Below are positions 61,280 through 64,000 of a stretch of 64,000 nucleotides of DNA, in pieces (position 1 is the first letter of the stretch; each line of letters opens with the position of its first letter). The notes below the pieces were generated by a model. That model was not told where the DNA came from, did no database searches, and was given only the letters and a program-made list of their open reading frames with translations. The translations under genes and the position numbers were made by a program. This stretch comes from Methanothrix soehngenii GP6 (lineage in GTDB: Archaea > Halobacteriota > Methanosarcinia > Methanotrichales > Methanotrichaceae): assembly GCF_000204415.1 (NCBI RefSeq), contig NC_015416.1:434001-498000 (forward strand), given 5' to 3'.

Positions 61280-63255
61280 ATGGCATCAACTGCATCGGGG
61301 TTGGCCAGAGCGGACAGATCTCCGGTGGGCTTTCCTAATGCCTTGGCCTTGATGACGCGGCGCATGATCTTGCCGGATCTGGTCTTGGGCACATCCTTGA
61401 CGAATAAGACCGTCTCCGGATAAGCAACTGGGCCCAAAACTGTGCGGACATGCTTGGCCAGTTCCTTCTTCAGCTCCTCAGTCTCCTCCTGTCCAGTCCT
61501 TAGGATGACGAAGGCAACTATGACCTCACCCTTGACCTCATCAGGCTTACCGATAACTGCAGCCTCCGCCACCTTGGGGTGAGATACCAGTGCCGACTCC
61601 ACCTCGGCGTTGGAGATCCTGTGTCCTGCAATCTTCAACACATCGTCGATCCTGCCCTGGATGAAGAAGTATCCGTCCTTGTCTTTCATTGCCTTGTCGC
61701 CAGCCAGGTATGTGCCGGGCCTGATATCCCAGTAGGTGGACCAGTACTCCTTCTGGTACCTCTCGGGATCTCTGTAGAAGGCCCTGAGCATGGATGGCCA
61801 GGGTGTGTTGCTGACGATATTGCCTCCAGAGCCGAGAGGAACCGGGTTTGCTTCCTCGTCCAGGACATCGATATTGAATCCTGGGAGCGGGAATGTCGCA
61901 GAGCCGGGCTTCAATGGAGTTATAGGCAGGGGAGATACCAGGAATGTGCCGGTCTCAGTCTGCCACCAGGTGTCCATAATCGGCAACTTGCCAGCGCCAA
62001 AGGTGTTTCTATACCACATCCAGGCCTCGGGATTTATGGGCTCGCCCACAGATCCGAGCAGCCTCAGGCTGGAAACATCGTACTTCTTGGCCCAGGAATC
62101 TCCGGCCTTCATCAACATCCTGACTGCTGTTGGAGCAGTGTAGAAGACTGATACCTTGTTGTCCTGAATTATCTTGTACCACCTTCCCAGGTCTGGGAAG
62201 TCAGGAGAACCCTCATACATTATGCTGGTTGCACCAAGAACGAGCGGCCCGTACACAATGTAGCTGTGGCCGGTAATCCATCCGATATCGGCTGTGCACC
62301 ACCATACATCATTGTCCTTAACATCAAAGACCCAGTGCAGAGTCTGAGCGGGTCCCACCTGGTATCCGCCATGGACATGCTCAATACCCTTAGGTTTACC
62401 GGTAGTTCCAGAGGTGTACAGGATGAACAGGCGATCCTCTGAATCCATCTTCTCGCACTCGCATGCGTCGGACTTTCCGGCCACAAGGTCGTCCCACCAA
62501 ATATCTTTGCCCTCTTTCATGGGGACGGCAACGCCCGTCCTCTTGCACACCACTACATTCTTCACCGATGGGGTATTAGCTGTAGCTTCGTCGACATTTG
62601 GCTTGAGGGGCAGCGGCTTGCCGCGCCGGTAGAAACCATCCACAGTAATAACCACTTTGGCCTCGGCGTCCATGATTCTGCTGTTCAGGCCGCCAGAGGA
62701 AAATCCAGAGAATACAATGCAATGAATGGCGCCAATCTTGGCTATGGCCAGCATGGCGATGGGCAGTTGAGGGATCATGGGCATGTATAACATGACTCTG
62801 TCTCCCTTTACCACGCCCAGGCTCTTCAGGCCGTTGGCGAACTTATTGACCTCCTTTTCCAGCTGTGCATAAGTGATCTTTTGAGTGGGCTGATCGGTGG
62901 GCTCAGGCACGAATATATAGGCCACCTTATCTTTCTTGGCCCCCTGGGCATGCCTATCCACGCAGTTGTGGGTCACATTGCACTTGCCGCCCACGAACCA
63001 TTTGGCATATGGTGGCTTCCATTCTAGGGTTGAGGACCAGGGCTCAAACCAATCTGCGTAGGTCTTGGCCATCTCTCCCCAGAACTGGATGTAGTTGGCA
63101 GAGCACCAGAGGCGCATCTCGCGCTCTGTCTTGAAGCCTTTCTCTTTCATCCACTTCATTACGTTGGAGTTCTCTGCCAGATCCTTGGGTGCCTCGAATA
63201 TCCTTGTCTCTTCCAGTAAAACTGATGTCTTTGCAGTTGCTTTTTCCTCAGCCAA
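61267..63255 (-). CDS. acs: Acetyl-CoA synthetase (AMP-forming), copy 3
   Basis: 662 residues from TTG 63255 with AAAGGAGG 8 nt upstream. A longer frame reaches 63342, but its codons are unlike Acs. The loop [10 protein letters not shown] ([22 protein letters not shown]-type region), DTWWQTETG, and SGKIMRR are intact. It should be an active acetate-activating enzyme like copy 2. TTG with the same AAGGAGG spacing is shared with copy 2, supporting both starts. Confidence 0.95.
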
Positions 63256-63435
63256 ATTTACAGCCTCCTTTATAATCCCCACGTCTTCCCAACTCTCCGC
63301 CTGATCTATCCTGATGCCAGGCAGCCAGCCCAACGCAGCCATCTGGCATTCCTTTTATTATCGCAATAGGGCCAAAATCCCAGCCAGCAGGAGCCATTGG
63401 GAATATTGTAGCGATCGATAATTAACCTGTTTTTT
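63256..63435 (-). promoter_or_regulatory. Long 5' leader of acs copy 3
   Basis: About 160 nt between the TATA box and AAAGGAGG. No ORF of note. Sequence is unlike copy 2's leader except for the RBS and the start. Confidence 0.35.
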
Positions 63436-63495
63436 CATTTATAAATCTATCGAGGTGACTTAACGTTATGATTGATAATTATCATTATTTAACGT
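63436..63495 (-). promoter_or_regulatory. acs copy 3 promoter with TTAACGT repeats
   Basis: Minus strand GATTTATAAATG (63447-63436) is the TATA box, ~187 nt above the start. Upstream are two copies of TTAACGT on the plus strand (63460-63466, 63489-63495), a third as AACGTTAA near 63545, and a perfect palindrome GATAATTATC (63474-63483). Such an arrangement fits operator sites; the factor is unknown. Confidence 0.5.
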
Positions 63496-63605
63496 GATTA
63501 ACAAAACACTAGGCTTTTAGAAATTGCCATATTGTATGGATGAGAACGTTAAAGCAATCAATCAAGACTTGATGGAAAAAGAAGACTTTAGCTCCGCTAA
63601 TCTGA

Positions 63606-63645
63606 TAAAAAAAATAGGATCCCCATCAGACGATCTTGGGGATCC
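63606..63645 (-). terminator. Terminator overlapping the stop of the fourth acs
   Basis: On the minus strand GGATCCCC (63645-63638) pairs with GGGGATCC (63624-63617) around the stop codon. It is followed by TATTTTTTTT. Confidence 0.75.
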
Positions 63646-64000
63646 CATCCACTGCTTCTGGATTCATCAGGGTCGATATGTCCCCAACCGGGTTTCCAAG
63701 GGCCCTCGCCTTGACGACACGGCGCATTATCTTGCCGCTCCTCGTCTTCGGGAGGTCGTTGACGAAGTGGACCTCCGTGGGCGCAGCCACCGGCCCAAGG
63801 GTCTTCCTGACGAAAGCGATCGCATCCTTTGCCAGCTCAGGGGACGGTTCATTTCCGACCCTCAGAATGACGAAGGCGACGATCGACTCGCCCTTAACCT
63901 CGTCGGGCTTTCCAACTACTGCCGCCTCGGCTATCTTGGGGTGAGCCACCAGGGCAGACTCGACCTCGGCGTTGGCTATCCTGTGGCCTGCGACGCTGAG
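63626..64000 (-). CDS. acs: Acetyl-CoA synthetase (AMP-forming), copy 4, C-terminal part
   Basis: The frame stays open to the window edge, so only the last ~124 codons are seen. They match the C-terminal domain: [30 protein letters not shown], and the catalytic Lys in [15 protein letters not shown]. The end (PVGDISTLMNPEAVDGIPKIV) aligns with copies 2 and 3. Another active Acs, probably. Confidence 0.93.
   Translation of the reverse strand, partial: LSVAGHRIANAEVESALVAHPKIAEAAVVGKPDEVKGESIVAFVILRVGNEPSPELAKDAIAFVRKTLGPVAAPTEVHFVNDLPKTRSGKIMRRVVKARALGNPVGDISTLMNPEAVDGIPKIV

Noticed and set aside
1-64000. tRNA or rRNA genes
   Set aside because: I looked for T-loop and acceptor patterns and rRNA-like stretches and saw none convincing; a covariance-model scan would settle it.

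Overview
The window looks like chromosomal DNA of an acetate-using methanogen of the Methanothrix (Methanosaeta) type. Three complete AMP-forming acetyl-CoA synthetase genes and the 3' end of a fourth lie in tandem at the right end. An F430-cofactor gene pair (cfbB-cfbC), a QueC-type archaeosine gene, archaeal TATA boxes about 25-35 nt upstream of starts, an XPD helicase, a DRG GTPase and S-layer-type proteins all fit an archaeon. The assignment to genus is inference from gene content. I saw no rRNA, tRNA or CRISPR array.

Left part (0-12.5 kb): the end of a ketopantoate reductase gene, an EamA-like permease, an acylphosphatase-like gene cut short beside an IS605-group tnpB element, a ferritin-like protein, a DUF4430-like protein, a second tnpB that is a relic split by a 159-bp miniature transposable element (MITE), an SDH-type membrane protease, a PPOX-type flavoprotein, cfbB and cfbC for coenzyme F430, a large S-layer-related surface protein, and a HisB paralogue that has lost most metal ligands.

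12.6-20.3 kb is an accessory stretch of single, bacterial-looking enzyme genes (three GNAT acetyltransferases, an ICMT-like methylase, a shortened DJ-1/PfpI protein, an SMR efflux pump, a methyltransferase, an alpha/beta hydrolase, an M28 peptidase, an SDR). It ends in a 152-bp copy of only the right end of the tnpB element. 20.3-36.4 kb holds a two-gene unit with a C-terminal PCNA-binding-like motif, MsrBA, small membrane proteins, a second MITE, a TPR/DUF6125 pair, a CDGSH protein, MscL with an added zinc ribbon, a CNNM/CorC-type protein, QueC, a DUF357 protein, a small metalloprotease, a flavin disulfide reductase coupled to a radical SAM protein, a secreted leucine-rich-repeat protein and a PstS-like binding protein.

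36.4-56 kb holds a CxxC-x17-CxxC protein, DRG, a degenerate Cas4-like protein, a translationally coupled pair in which one member combines a His/Cys clan-CD-like domain with LysM, two secreted proteins, XPD, DUF555, a third MITE, a large hybrid histidine kinase, an RNA-ligase-partner protein, a lone NrpR regulatory domain, PolX, PurA and a RimK-like ligase. 56.4-64 kb is the acs cluster, all on the minus strand. Each gene has its own long leader, and each has a hairpin plus T-run terminator that overlaps its stop codon. The acs copy at 56.4-58.4 kb has a degenerate nucleotide-binding loop and probably does something different from the other three.

The best candidates for new biology are the divergent Acs, the clan-CD-like/LysM pair (39.3-41.5 kb), the metal-ligand-less HisB paralogue, the PIP-box gene pair (20.3-21.1 kb) and the MITE family with clear 8-bp target duplications.
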